The translations under genes were made by a program, and so were the position numbers. DNA of 64,000 bases, taken from assembly GCA_037975125.1 (NCBI GenBank), contig CM075862.1:62224779-62288778 (forward strand). The letters run 5' to 3'. Source of the DNA: Latrodectus hesperus (taxonomy: Eukaryota > Arthropoda > Arachnida > Araneae > Theridiidae). A model generated the notes under the pieces. The model was given only the letters and a program-made list of their open reading frames with translations. It did not search any database and was not told the origin of the DNA. This document shows, piece after piece, positions 34,737-56,260 of the stretch; position 1 is the first letter of the stretch, and each line of letters opens with the position of its first letter.

Positions 34737-36840
34737 AATATTGGCGAATCAGTAAGTCTAGAATTTTTAATCTCTTATTTTTAGATCTCACTATGAATTT
34801 CAAATCATTTATATAAATATTTAATTATTCGATTGTTGTTTAATAAGTAAAGTTATATATATGCAAATTTTGCATCAAATCCTACAATATTTCGGAAACA
34901 ATGTAAACATAAGATTTAAATGATTTTGATAATATCATATGCTCAAATGATATTCCGTAGTTATTCAAACAGGTATAAAACCCTAAATTAGTTTCACATC
35001 TAATTGTTTTTAAACTATTCTATAATTTTTTCTGCTTAATAAGAGAATTCACTAAAGATTTATTTTATGATCATTAGAACCTGTTTAAAAATGAGCGTAG
35101 ACATTTCCATTGGCATCTAAAGTATAATATATATGCATTGTAATTTCAATTTTGTGCAATGCAATTTATTTAAAATTTCAATTTTAAATACAGAAACAAC
35201 AAATTGTTAACATTGAAACATTCAAGTGTAAAGCTACTTCCTGTATTTTAATTTGCCTATTGATGAAGTCCTATAAATGGAGAATAATTCATATAGAATT
35301 AATAACCATCATTTTTGAAAAAAAGAATCAAAGTTACTGGAAGATATTATTTTGAAATTTCTATCTATAATTTTAGATGATTAACAAATTTACTAATTAT
35401 ACAGATGTATGAGGGCAATTTTTATTTATTATGATTTCATGAATTAAAATTATTGATTTTTAATTGTTAAGCTTTGCATAAACATATCTCATTTAAAAAT
35501 TAACAAAAAATTTTACTCATACTGATTATTTTCGTTCAGATATTTAAACAATAAAGAAGATTATATATTTTACATTTAATTTAAAATCATAGTCATGATT
35601 ATAATTTCATATTTAAATTTATAATCAACTATACCATAAAAATAAATCTCAAAAATACAAATAAGATGTAAGAGTCAAAAATAACCTGGTTTAAAAATAG
35701 AAATACATTTTATTTATGATCAAAATTTATAAATATAAATGAGTATTATGCGCTGAAAAAGCTAAAATAGACAGATAGATAGATAACGTAATTATAGCAT
35801 ATTATATATTTTTACGGCATTTAAGCTGTTTTAAAGTATTTTATTTTTTGCCTTCCTTACTTATTTTTCTCTTAAGCCATAAATTGCTGCAGATCCACAC
35901 AAACTTGTGTGCGTATAAGTATTTAAATATGTGTAATAAATAAATGGTTGATGCCCAACGTGGTACTGTAATTTTAGGTAACAGGTTTAATTATATAATA
36001 ATAGAATTTAATTTCAAATTATCTAACTCATATTTCTCAGTGTATGCTTTTGATACATTACGCAAAATAAATAGGTACAAAATATTTCATCATTAGTGTA
36101 AATGATGCCATTCTCTTTATTGTTTCATCAAAATATAGAAAGTTCTTATAAACGTAGTTATATTCAGAAAAAAAATATTTTGACATTACAAATCTATATA
36201 CGAATGATAATAATTTATCTGATTTTATGATCAATTTATTTAAAAGTGAATAAACTGTGGTTGATAAATAGATCACAATTTCTTAAGACTGAAATATTAC
36301 GCTTTATTCTGTCTTAGAATAAAATCAAAAACTCTATTCTATTAGCAAAAAATAAATAAATAAATAAGTAATGACTTTTACACCTGTTTATTGATGCTTG
36401 ACACATGTCAATGAATTTCTTTACAATCTTAATTAATTTCTCCTAGCTTAGACTCTACACCTCAATGCATTTTTAAAAAAAATCAAAGGATGTGTTTAAA
36501 TAGACAAGAGTTAATAGAAATGTCTCAAATCAGTATTATAAGTTTCAGCAAGCAAACTTTTGAGAAAAAAACTAAACTTCTAAATCTGTTGCAATAACTG
36601 CAACTGAATTCGAAACGTCATCAATATTTCTAAAGTTTTAAAAATCAATAACATAATAACGATTTCTATGAATCCAATAGTGTGAAGTACAAAATAAATT
36701 TGTACCTTAATATTTCATTCATTTTAAAATTTTCTACAATAGAAAGTTTAGTCTTGGCAACCAATTAGAAAAACAACGTCATACAATAAAATAAAGAATA
36801 TTTATTTAATGGAGTTTTTGGAAACTACTGTGAAACTTTC
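33761..36840. other. AT-rich non-genic DNA with a (GA)n tract
   Basis: No gene seen. The 72-codon frames at 34585-34803 and 36058-36276 are compositional (the first runs through the GA tract as Ser-Leu). Short AGAT and AAAT runs occur near 35773 and 36347. Confidence 0.7.
34694..34731. repeat. (GA)n microsatellite
   Basis: About 38 bp of GA dinucleotide between AT-rich flanks. Confidence 0.95.
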
Positions 36841-37075
36841 TCGAGTACTCAGTTTTGGGTAACAGAAAAAAGTTGCAGACTCTTACCGGTACGTACATAT
36901 TTCTTTGAACTTTATTAGCTTTGAGAAGAACTCAAGCAATTTATTTTCATTTATTTAAGTTTGTAGCGATTCGGGAATTCTAATAAGATTAATTTATTAA
37001 TTAGTTTATTAGTTTCAAGTTCAAGTAATTCTATTAGTTTATTTGCTCAGGTACGTGCAAGATGTTACAGTCACC

Positions 37076-37890
37076 ATGACAGACTTACAAGACCATATAC
37101 CATTTATTGAATGTGAATATCGCATACCAAAGCATGCATTGAACTCTATATTAGTATGTGATGATATTGCACATCTAGCTATACAATTAGCTTCAGAAGC
37201 TGGAATTTCAAATTTCACAGTGTTTTTGTGTCCTACAGCAGGATATACTTCTATTCCTAAGAGACCTTCCCAGTCAAAATCTGAACTATTAAACGCTATT
37301 TCCAACAAGAATGGGATTGAAGAAGTCAGACATACCAGAAACGGAAAACTAATTATCACTACAAATGATTATAAAACTGCAAAAGAAATTTGTAGAATCG
37401 AAAAAGTATTAAATGTTCCTGTGACTCTCCAAATACAAATTGAACAGTACAATACGAAATTTATTGTCCCATTCATATCAGTGGACGAAAGTCTAGAAAA
37501 TCTAGTATTAGAAATTGAACTTGAATTATTGTATCTCAAATACGATGTTTCAATAAAGAAGAATCTTCAGAACTTTCAGAGACTATCTTGGTAAGATTCT
37601 ACGGACATAAAATTCCCTATCAGATTAAAGTGTTTTTATCTATTGTAAATGTAAAAACTTTTGTGGATAAAGTTCGTCAATGTGGAATTTGTTTTAAATT
37701 TACACATGCAACAAAAAAAATGTGAAGTACAATCAGCTTTATGAAGACTCTGTGGCTCACATCACAATAGCGATCCTTGTTCAACTAAAGTCCCATATTT
37801 TGTAAACTGCAAAGGACCTCACGCTTCAGATCATCCTTCATGTTCAGCTTGTGAAGAAGAAACTCGGTTTTATAAAATTTAAGGCAATAA
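37076..37890 (+). pseudogene. ORF1 Gag-like protein relic with three zinc knuckles
   Basis: The first ATG in the long open frame is at 37076, and the frame stays open to a stop at 37592-37594 (172 codons). Beyond this the frame must be shifted to follow the protein. Knuckle 1 begins CGICFKFTHATKK. Its last Cys is reached only by a frame change inside an eight-A run at about 37715. Then come LCGSHHNSDPC and NCKGPHASDHPSC. Such knuckles bind the element RNA in the ribonucleoprotein particle. The N-terminal part contains a two-strand/helix pattern like the RNA-binding domain of I-type ORF1, but that is a guess. Not functional. Confidence 0.65.
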
Positions 37891-38422
37891 ACCATTTATC
37901 TATTTGTTGAAGCAAGAAGACAATTTAAAAGCTCTAAAACCAATTTTTCTACAATTGTAAAGTCTAATCAACCATCAGAAATTACTCATGCTAAAATAAA
38001 TGATATCGTCACCTCAATACTTACAAAATTTGAAGAGTCGGTAGACAAAAAAATCTTAGCTATTCAAACCTAACAAGAAGCCATTTTTAATACTATTTTC
38101 CAAAAATTTGAAGAAACTGTAAGCAAAATGTTTGAAACTAGAAGTCTCTCGTCTTCCCCTACTAGAAGAAAAACTCGGAAAATTAGTCGAATCCAAAAGC
38201 AATCATCAAACTCTAGTAATAGTAACATCCATTTCAATCCAATTTTACCTGTGAACAGTGTATTTAGTTTTGGTAACTCTTCTGAAGAACAGTCAGAAAT
38301 AATTGAAAATTCAAAAATTAGAAAGGGAAACAATAAAATTTCCTAACAGATGGGACGCAACTTATATCATGGGTGCGTCAGACCTTAGAAGTCAAATTGT
38401 AATCATAATAATTATAACTTTT

Positions 38423-41400
38423 TCATGTTCTCATTAATTTCGTGGAATGCTCGAAATGTTCTCAATAAGCGCCCATACATGAAACTTCGTTATTTTAACT
38501 CTGTAGACGTTATTGCAATACAAGAAACTTGATTAAAAATAGTTGACAAGATATCTTTATTTAACAAAATAATATTTCGTCAGGATAAAGAAGATAGCTG
38601 AGGTGGCGGCCTTATCTTGGCAGTAAATAAAAAAAATTCCAACAAGGCAATTTTCTCCTATCCGTCTCTCAGATGATGGCAGAGAACTCTTAGCATTCAA
38701 GATCACAGGGACAAAGACTACAATAACTATTATTAATGTGCATATTCCTCCAGGCAAATTTTCTTCAGACTGGCTTCATAAAATAATTCAAGGAATTCAG
38801 CCTCCTTATATCCTCATAGGAGATTTCAATATAAGACATACATCATTAGGAAGCTTTTCCACTTCAGCAAAGGCAAATGATTTTCTCGAATGGATTCAGG
38901 AAGAGAATTGCTGCCTCCTGAACTCTGAAATCCCAACACATTACGGTCCACATCATAAACCTTCAATCATTGATTTCACCTGTGTATCACCAGACATTTA
39001 TCACCTAAGTCAAATTGAATTTCACCCAGATTCTTTTAAAAGTGATCGCTTACCATCTAAGACTAGCATAGCTATTGGAGATATTGATCACCATATACCG
39101 AACAGATCCCGTATCCTGAGGTCAGATTTCTTTGTTTCTATCAAAACTGATCATGAAATTTCTAATCTTCACTCTATTGAACATTAATAAATCTCTGCAT
39201 TAATAAACTTGATAAATTTCGAAGATGGCAGAAAATGCCATATAAACCTTATCTCCCATGGTGGTCTTCTAGATGTGTTTATCTCCTGGGCCAAAAAAGA
39301 CGTCTTTGGCGTAAAGCTGAACACTTATGTAATAGGTACGTTTGAATGGCATATAAAAGAACTGCTGCAGAACTACATCGGCTACTCATATATCTTTCTC
39401 GAAAATATTGGGACAAAGTAATAATTTCAGCAGGAGCATCTAAAAATATTTTCAATTAATTAAAAAATCTCCAAAATGGAGTTACAGTATCTCCAACTTC
39501 ACATTTGATCCTATTACATAACAATAATCCAGTGATAGATCCTACCCATCAAGCTAATATGTTGACAGACTTCTACACTCGTCCACCAATTTTAGAGGAT
39601 ATTCCACTGGATTTAAGTACAAGTGATGTTTTCTCTTACAATAAACCCTTTACTGCTTCTGAACTGCATGAAGCTTTGGCAAGATGCAAAAATTCGTCTG
39701 TTGGTCCAGATAAGATGTATACAAAAATATTAAAAAGCATTACTATTACCAACCTTGACCACCTCCTCTCCCTGATGAATAAATCATAGCTTACAGGTAT
39801 TGTACCAGAAATATGGAAATCCTACATTGTTATTCCACTTTTAAAACCGGGAAAGACCGGGCCAATTTCGTGGCATTGTACCGTCCTATATCTCTGACTA
39901 GTGTCATATGTAAATTAATGGAAAGAATGATTTTGAAGAGATGTATTGACCATATGTCAACCATATCCTTCTTTCATCCTAATCACCACGGATTTCTGCC
40001 ACACCGAGGTTGTGACAGCATTTTATCCATCATTCATCATCACATAATTTCAGCCAGATCCTCTAGAAAACTTGTTGTTTTGGTTGCAGTGGATATTTCC
40101 CAGACCTATGACTTAGTTTGGCCAGACAGTCTTATCTATAAATTACTTCAAGCAAACATGAAAGGAAATGCTGCTTTGTGGATTCAACAGTTCATCACAA
40201 CTCGCTATTTTCTTGTAAAGTGTGGAGAAATAAGCTATCTTCATCCACCACCTCATATAGGGGAGTTCCGCAGGGGAGCATGTTATCACCTTTCCCGTTC
40301 TCAGTGTTTATGGCAGACCTCTACGATATCCTTCCCCCAACATTAAATGCTTCATATATACGCAGATGGTATATTTTTACTATACGAATCTGTTAACTTG
40401 GAAAAACTTCATCTGAAATTAACATCTGCACTAGGAATATTACAAAATTTGTGTCAAGAATGGAAGTTATCTATAGACCCAAAAAAATGTTCTATGATTA
40501 ACTTTTTTTTAAAACGACAACAACCTGATTTTAACTTGTTCATTAACAATCATCCTATTTCCTGGAGTAAAATTATTCGAATTTTGGGATTACATTTTTC
40601 ACACAATTTATCTTTTCGTCTTCATTTCCATGAAAAGAGAGAAGCTATATCAAAAACGTTAAATACTTTAAAAGGTATCGCAAGTAACAGATGGGGTGCT
40701 CGTACCGTTTATCTTTTTCAAATAGTGCAATCCTTTATTGTTTCCAGTTCGGATTATGGCTGTCACATATTTACTTCAGAATGCGCAACCAATGGCAAAA
40801 TCCTTGCAACGATATCACACTGCCCTAAGAATTACTACAGGTCTTCCTAAGTGGACCCCCATACCGATACTTCTACAAAAAACAGGAGAAACTTCTCTTC
40901 ACTTTAAGCATGAAATGCTCTCCTTAAACTTTTACATTCGGAATGTAAGCAAGTCATCATCATCCCCTTGTGCTTCAGTTTGGGAAAAGCTAACTTACAA
41001 TCGAGTTAATGGTAACCCTCCTCTGGCCATCAAAGTCAAATTGTGGCAACAAGAAATAAATTACTCGTGCATATTGAAAGTTCCAACAGACTGGCCAAAA
41101 ATGTCAAAAAACATCTCCATTTTCTCCTCGAGTCTCCCTTTTCATCGCTTAATCCTTGCCAAATGATATAATTTGTAAGTTATTTCTCCAGGTTTGTGAG
41201 TAATCATGGCAGACAGATACAATGATTTTTACAGATACTTACAAACAGGGATCAAATGTGGCTATTGCAATAGTTAATTTTACAACTAGTTTATTAATAA
41301 CAGGGAAAATTAGTTCCATAACTCCATCTTCTCGGCCGAGGCAATGACACTACTTATTGCAGTCTCTAAAATTTGCACTGAACCCAAAAAATATGTCATT

Positions 41401-42000
41401 TTCAACGATTCACTTTCTTGCATCTCTGCTCTTTCAGATTGTTCTAGGACATCACCAACTCATATTCAACTGCTTCGATTCCAAATGCTTCAATCTACTC
41501 AAAAGTGCTGAAGAAAAAATTAGTTTGTGTTCACGGATATTCAGGGATTGCATATAATGAAATCGCAGACTCATTGAAGAAAGCAGACACAGTGAGTCAC
41601 TATGCTGATCGATCTATTTCTCCTTAAGATCTGGAACAACACATCAAGAAATATTACTTTAAGGAAAGAATAAATCAAGGGAAAAATAGCAAATATGCTG
41701 AAGCGTTCCCTCATCTCACATCTATTCGCAAAAATCATAGGCTGTTAACGAAATCCCGACTAGAAAATGTATGGCTAGCCAGAGCTAGAACAACAGCTTT
41801 TCCTACCAATTCGATTCCATTTAGGTTTAATCTCTGGCATACAGACCACTGTCTATTTAGGGGAACCTGTAACCATAGATCATATCTTCTTAAACTGTCC
41901 TTTATACGAACATCTGAGGAACGAATTACGAAAGAAAGTAGGAATAGGTGCATGATCATTCTCTTGGATATTTGAACTATCTTCAAATCCGGAAATTAAA
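38423..42000 (+). pseudogene. ORF2 relic: endonuclease, reverse transcriptase, RNase H, C-terminal domain
   Basis: Endonuclease starts SLISWNARNVLNKRPY and IAIQET, followed by a stop. ILIGDFNIRHTSLG carries the GDFN motif and SIIDFTCVSP follows. The expected SDH is SDR (SDRLPSK), a lost catalytic His. RT: YRPISLTSVICKLMER, GFLPHRGCDS, LVAVDISQTYD, GVPQGSMLSP. The active-site box reads IYADGIFLL, with Gly (40368-40370) in place of the second Asp. RNase H: IFTDTYKQGSN near 41.23 kb and VHGYSGIAYNEIADS near 41.54 kb. The tail contains NVWLARARTTAF and a CNH remnant. At least eight stops or frame changes break the frame. This is a clear pseudogene with two catalytic losses. Confidence 0.82.
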
Positions 42001-42300
42001 ATTCCTGCTTTCTGCGAGTTTCTACGCATGTCTAACAGATTCTAATCTTGATGAATAATGAATGCTTTGCCATCAAAAATCCTTGAACTATCCTCTATCA
42101 CAAATCTTATAAATCCAAATTTTCTAAGCATATGAAGACAAACTTCTTAGTGTTCAGTCTTCAATCACTTTACTTAAATAATGTTGTCCGATTGACTATA
42201 AATCATCTCCAAATACCTTCTTCAATGAGAGCTACAAGCATTCTAGCATAGAGCTCCAAAAGTGTCAACCATAACCTACCTACCTTTAATAAAGAAACAA

Positions 42301-43036
42301 CTAAGCAGTGTAATGATTTTCATTTTAAGGAATTTTAATAAGTTTCTATAATATTTCTAATGTAAAACATTTTAAACAGCTTTAGTACATATTATTGCAT
42401 CTGGTTATAATTATATATTGTAAAAGAATGTAAAAAATATACTCATTTATTAGTACTTCAATTATCTTTTGAGAAAGCAGTCAACGAATTACTAGGATTT
42501 AAATTCTGATAAAATGTTTTCTGATTTCAGAATAAACGATTTCTTTTTCTTAAAGTAAATTACAGATACTGAACCACGCTTTGAAGTTTCGTAGAGAAAA
42601 AATGTTTTTTTTTCGACGGAGACAAAGATTTATTCGGAAAATCTGTCAACAGATAAGACAAGCAATAATCACGAGTTAAGTTGAAACAGGGTATGACTAA
42701 AATGATGTTGTCATACCCCAATGACGAAAATGAGGCAAATAAGACATCAAATTAGTGCATCATTCTGCCAAATTCACTAGCTACAAAGGTAAATACTGAC
42801 AAATGTTAAATTATTTTGGTTAAGTTTGACTCTAATTAATATAAAAAATGTTTTTTTCGATATTGGGATAAGCACATTGTTTCATACAACAGCATAATTA
42901 CGGCAATTTTTTTGCAACATTTTAGAAAAATTTCTAAAATGTTCAATTCTTTAGCTGTTTAGAATGTTATAAATCATACTGTTCTGAACCAGATATTTTT
43001 AACCATGGTTGTATTGGGGATTCCACAAAATTATAC
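42301..43036. other. AT-rich non-genic DNA
   Basis: Nothing recognisable between two non-LTR elements. Confidence 0.7.
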
Positions 43037-43051
43037 TTATCTTTCACATAA
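43037..43051. repeat. Target-site duplication, left copy (15 bp)
   Basis: TTATCTTTCACATAA, repeated exactly at 45014-45028. Confidence 0.9.
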
Positions 43052-43057
43052 TAATAA

Positions 43058-43080
43058 CTTTGGTAATAATATTACCAAAG
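43058..43080. repeat. 3'-terminal hairpin of the non-LTR element
   Basis: CTTTGGTAAT (43058-43067) and ATTACCAAAG (43071-43080) are exact reverse complements around a 3-nt loop, six bases inside the element's 3' end. A terminal structure could be the signal recognised by the element's RT; that role is inference. Confidence 0.6.
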
Positions 43081-43176
43081 AGCACCCGAAGGTATACGGT
43101 GGAGAACGCCGTCGGGCAGTTAATCCTGGAGGTAACCCAGGCTCAGCACTTGGCCAGGGCGTGTGAGTAGAGCCCC

Positions 43177-43280
43177 TTAAGTGGTGGACTGTCCAAACCG
43201 AAGGGACAAATATGTTCTGTTGGGACTCATTGTGGCTGGAAGAGGGCTGGATCGCCTTAATTGAGAAAGATACAGCACAA

Positions 43281-43358
<78 letters not shown>

Positions 43359-45013
43359 CAAGTTTACAGAGGGTATTTACATATGTACGAGGAAGTAGGA
43401 GGTGGAGGTTAGTCAGTGAGCTGAAGGAGGAGTTCAGCCTGCAGGATTTCCTTGGCACCTTTCCTGAATTCTTTAAGAGGGAGGAGCTGCTTGAAGTGTA
43501 GTTGGTGGAAGTTCTTGGGAAAGGTCTTTTCCCGAATGTTGAAGTAGCGCTACAGTGGAGGAGAAGGTGTTCCGGATCTTGTACATCGCCGTCATGTGGA
43601 CAGACATCTGATTGCTCGTGGAATCTGCTGCGATAGGTGCCGAAGACACCGTGCCCGGTAAGAAGCTGGTTTAGAAAGAAGTCCCCTTGTAGTCTTTTCT
43701 GTGAAACTTTTGGGAAGAGTTCAAAGAGTCTCCTGGATTTGTTGGAGGTCTCCCATATGTGCTGCCACATAGAAGTCTCGTGCTCGATGGTAAGTGTCCA
43801 GAACTGCTGTTTGCTGAGTTTGACAGTAATGTCAATGTTTTATAATTGGGAGGCCTGCTTTGCTGCAACGTGTGCTGCTTCATTTTGGGTGATACCAATA
43901 TGAGCCTTGACCCAGTGCAAGGCGAATTGTCTCTCTCGTCCTTTGCAGATCTCGACAATCTCTTGTATTGTATCACTTGAGTCTTCCCTTCCAGCCAACG
44001 CCAAGAGTACTGACCTAGAGTCTGTGTGGATGTGGTATATTTGGTAATCGTGGGAGATCGCGTGCTTGATGGTTAGCAGGATTGCGTTTGCTTCTGCCTC
44101 AAACACTGAAGGCGTGTCATTAAGTCGGGCTTGGATAGTCTTAATCAGCTCATTGTCTCTGTAGATGAGTGACGCACAGCCGACTCTATTGCCAATCTTC
44201 GAGCTGTCCGTGAAGGCGTAGAAGTCTTCGTGGACCAGCTCCATATTCCAAATCCAAAGGTTGGTCATCCATGATGGGATGAGACTTTGTACCTTGATCC
44301 AGGCATTGCATGGGTTCCAATCAGTCTCGTTGATGTGGATTGTGGACCCAAGATTCCACAACTTGAACCTCTTTTGGAGGACGTCCGCTTTGAGGAAGAT
44401 CGGTGGGACTCCTTCCAGGATTTGGAGTGCATCGGTGGAGGTAGTACGATAAGCTTTCGTCACTTTCAGGAGTCCAATATGTTGGATTTGCTGGAGCTTG
44501 TTGTTGTTCCTGGCAGTGCTGGAATACCAGACCTGATACCCGTAGAGGATGGTACTCTCAATGCTGTAGATAAGCTTCAGGATATTTGGCTTTAATCCCC
44601 ACGAGACTCGGGAGACTCTGACTAGATGTTTTGGATGCTGTCAATCCTGTTCTTGACATCGTCCAGGTGCACCATCCAGGTCAGTTTGGGATCCAGTATA
44701 AGTCCGAGGTATTTCAGTTCATCAGTGTAGGTGATTCTGTTTCCAGAAAGCGAGATGTCTGGTCTCCGGGTAATGTCCTTACTCCTAATAAAGATAGAGT
44801 ATTTACAATTATTGAAACTTAGTTTGAGTCCGAATTCCTGGGTCTAGTCTTCTACTATTTTGAGGGGCCTCATGGCCAACTTCATGAACTTGAAATAGGA
44901 CTTCGCATCCAGAAGTATTGCTACGTCATCAGCGAAGGCCTGGCAATGGGCATTAGGGCCAAAATCTTTAGTCAGCAACTCATTGGTTATGATAAGCCAT
45001 AGGAAAGGTCCAA
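43177..45013 (-). pseudogene. ORF2 3' part: RT fingers/palm, RNase H, zinc-knuckle tail
   Basis: Minus-strand reading from the truncation: GPFLWLIITNELL, then QAFADDVAILLDA with an intact FADD active site (44925-44936), then ITYTDELKYLGLILD, all in decayed frames with stops. From 44463 the frame is open to 43177 apart from one in-frame TAA at 43840-43842. RNase H shows FTDSSK, VFEAEANAI, HTDSRS and WVKAHIGIT, a full set of catalytic acids plus His. After the TAA come LLTGHGVFGTYRSRFHEQ and CPHDGDVQDPEHLLLHC, the C-terminal Cys/His module. The frame then enters the TA tract, which is read as Tyr-Ile repeats. The original stop was probably before the tract, lost by frameshift. Confidence 0.85.
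43283..43356. repeat. (TA)n microsatellite inside the non-LTR element
   Basis: A 74-bp TA tract within the insertion, beyond the coding tail. Because the element is bounded by exact duplications, the tract either came with the element's 3' region or expanded after insertion. Confidence 0.95.
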
Positions 45014-45028
45014 TTATCTTTCACATAA
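45014..45028. repeat. Target-site duplication, right copy (15 bp)
   Basis: TTATCTTTCACATAA, identical to 43037-43051. Confidence 0.9.
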
Positions 45029-55224
<10,196 letters not shown>

Positions 55225-56260
55225 ATTATAAAATTACAGATCGTACAACGCCTAGGAATGCTTACTACCAAATTATCGATCTGATTTTGGGGAATATTAC
55301 ACCACTCACATCAAGCAATATTCTCCGAGGTTCCGGTAGATATTTGGGAGGGATTGACGGGCTGCAATTCGTCAGCCAAGCATGTCCCACATATGATCTA
55401 TTGGATTCAAGTCCGGTGAGAATACTGGCCAGCCAAATGGGTGATATCAAATGAGACATTCGTCTACAATGTTTGCACGGTGAGGACGGATGTTTCTATC
55501 CATAAACAGAAATTCTGCACTCATGGCGCCTCGAAACAAACGTACATGTTGTTCCAGAATGACATCCTTATAGATGTGGCTTGTCATAATTACATTATAA
55601 ACATGCAGGTTAGTTATGGAACCCATAATAATTACTGCCCAAACGAGCATTCCTGCATCACCGTAACGGTATCGTTCAACGGTGTTCTCTTGATGCTGAC
55701 GGCCTTGTCCATATGAAAGTCCGGTGTGAATCTGACTGAAAGTCAAACCTGAAAGAGTCGGAAAACATCAAACAAGACCACTGTTGCCATGTCCACAATG
55801 CATGCTCTCTACTCCAGGCTAACAGCATGCGACAGTGAGCTGCGGTAAGTGGAACACAACTGACAGGCATACGAGCATATAGAGCATTGCGCCCTAAGCA
55901 TCTAAACACGGCCTGTTTTGAAATCGTCGTACCGGTAGCTGAAGAGAGCTAACAAGACAGGTCTGATGCTGTGCTTCATCTGTTTCTTTTGGCAGTAACT
56001 GCCAAATACAGGTCCTGTTTCGGCGTTGTAACTCAGGGGGCGAGGTGTACTGTAAGGTCTGCTCAGATTTCTATCATCTTGGAACCGATGCAAAGCCTGG
56101 AGATGACACTCTGGGTGATTCCAAGTTCCTCGGATACTTCCAGCTGGGTACGTCCACATTCCAGACGGCCGATAATTCTATCATCCAAATGCTTCCTTTG
56201 TGTCATAACTATGCGGTTATTTCTTCAAGATGTGTGTGATAATTCTACATGTGAAATGTT
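55225..56260 (-). pseudogene. Tc1-like transposase relic, dead
   Basis: The minus strand reads as a Tc1-family transposase in pieces: FQDDRNLSRPYST (helix-turn-helix linker, about 56.09 kb), CVPLTAAHCRMLLAWSREH, MFSDSFRFDFQSDSHRTF (first Asp), RYRYGDAGMLVWAVI, HVRLFRGAMSAEFLF, and SPDLNPIDHMWDMLG. In the second catalytic motif the Asp before Asn is Arg (MDRN, about 55492-55506). The third position is Asp (IDH) where Tc1 elements usually have Glu. Several frameshifts and stops break it. It is a different Tc1 lineage from the 23-kb copy, with no shared terminal repeats seen. Element ends could not be defined. Confidence 0.85.

Larger units (their letters stand above)
36850..42300 (+). mobile_element. 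Near full-length but decayed I-type non-LTR retrotransposon
   Basis: Plus-strand relics in order: ORF1 (37.08-37.88 kb) with three zinc knuckles, ORF2 endonuclease (38.42-39.13 kb), RT (39.5-40.4 kb), RNase H (41.2-41.6 kb), C-terminal region (41.7-42.0 kb), and an AATAAA at about 42288. An ORF1 with three CCHC knuckles plus an ORF2 with RNase H is the layout of I-group elements. The region is visibly more GC-rich than its flanks. Limits are approximate, as no poly(A) tail or target-site duplication was found. Confidence 0.8.
43052..45013 (-). mobile_element. 5'-truncated non-LTR retrotransposon (R1/LOA-like)
   Basis: A 1962-bp GC-richer insertion between exact 15-bp direct repeats. Coding content is minus strand. 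The right boundary (45013) falls inside RT, so it is 5'-truncated, the usual outcome of incomplete reverse transcription. The left boundary is the 3' end and carries a perfect-arm hairpin (43058-43080). A 74-bp TA tract lies inside the 3' portion. Retention of exact duplications makes this the youngest non-LTR copy in the window. Confidence 0.9.

Noticed and set aside
34585..34803. 72-codon minus-strand frame with a Ser-Leu repeat
   Set aside because: It is the (GA)n microsatellite in translation.
37039..37359. 106-codon minus-strand frame
   Set aside because: Antisense to the ORF1 relic of the I-type element, with no motif of its own.
43212..44822. Plus-strand frames of 63-102 codons in the 43-45 kb element
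   Set aside because: Antisense to the RNase H and RT relics, which carry clear catalytic motifs on the minus strand.
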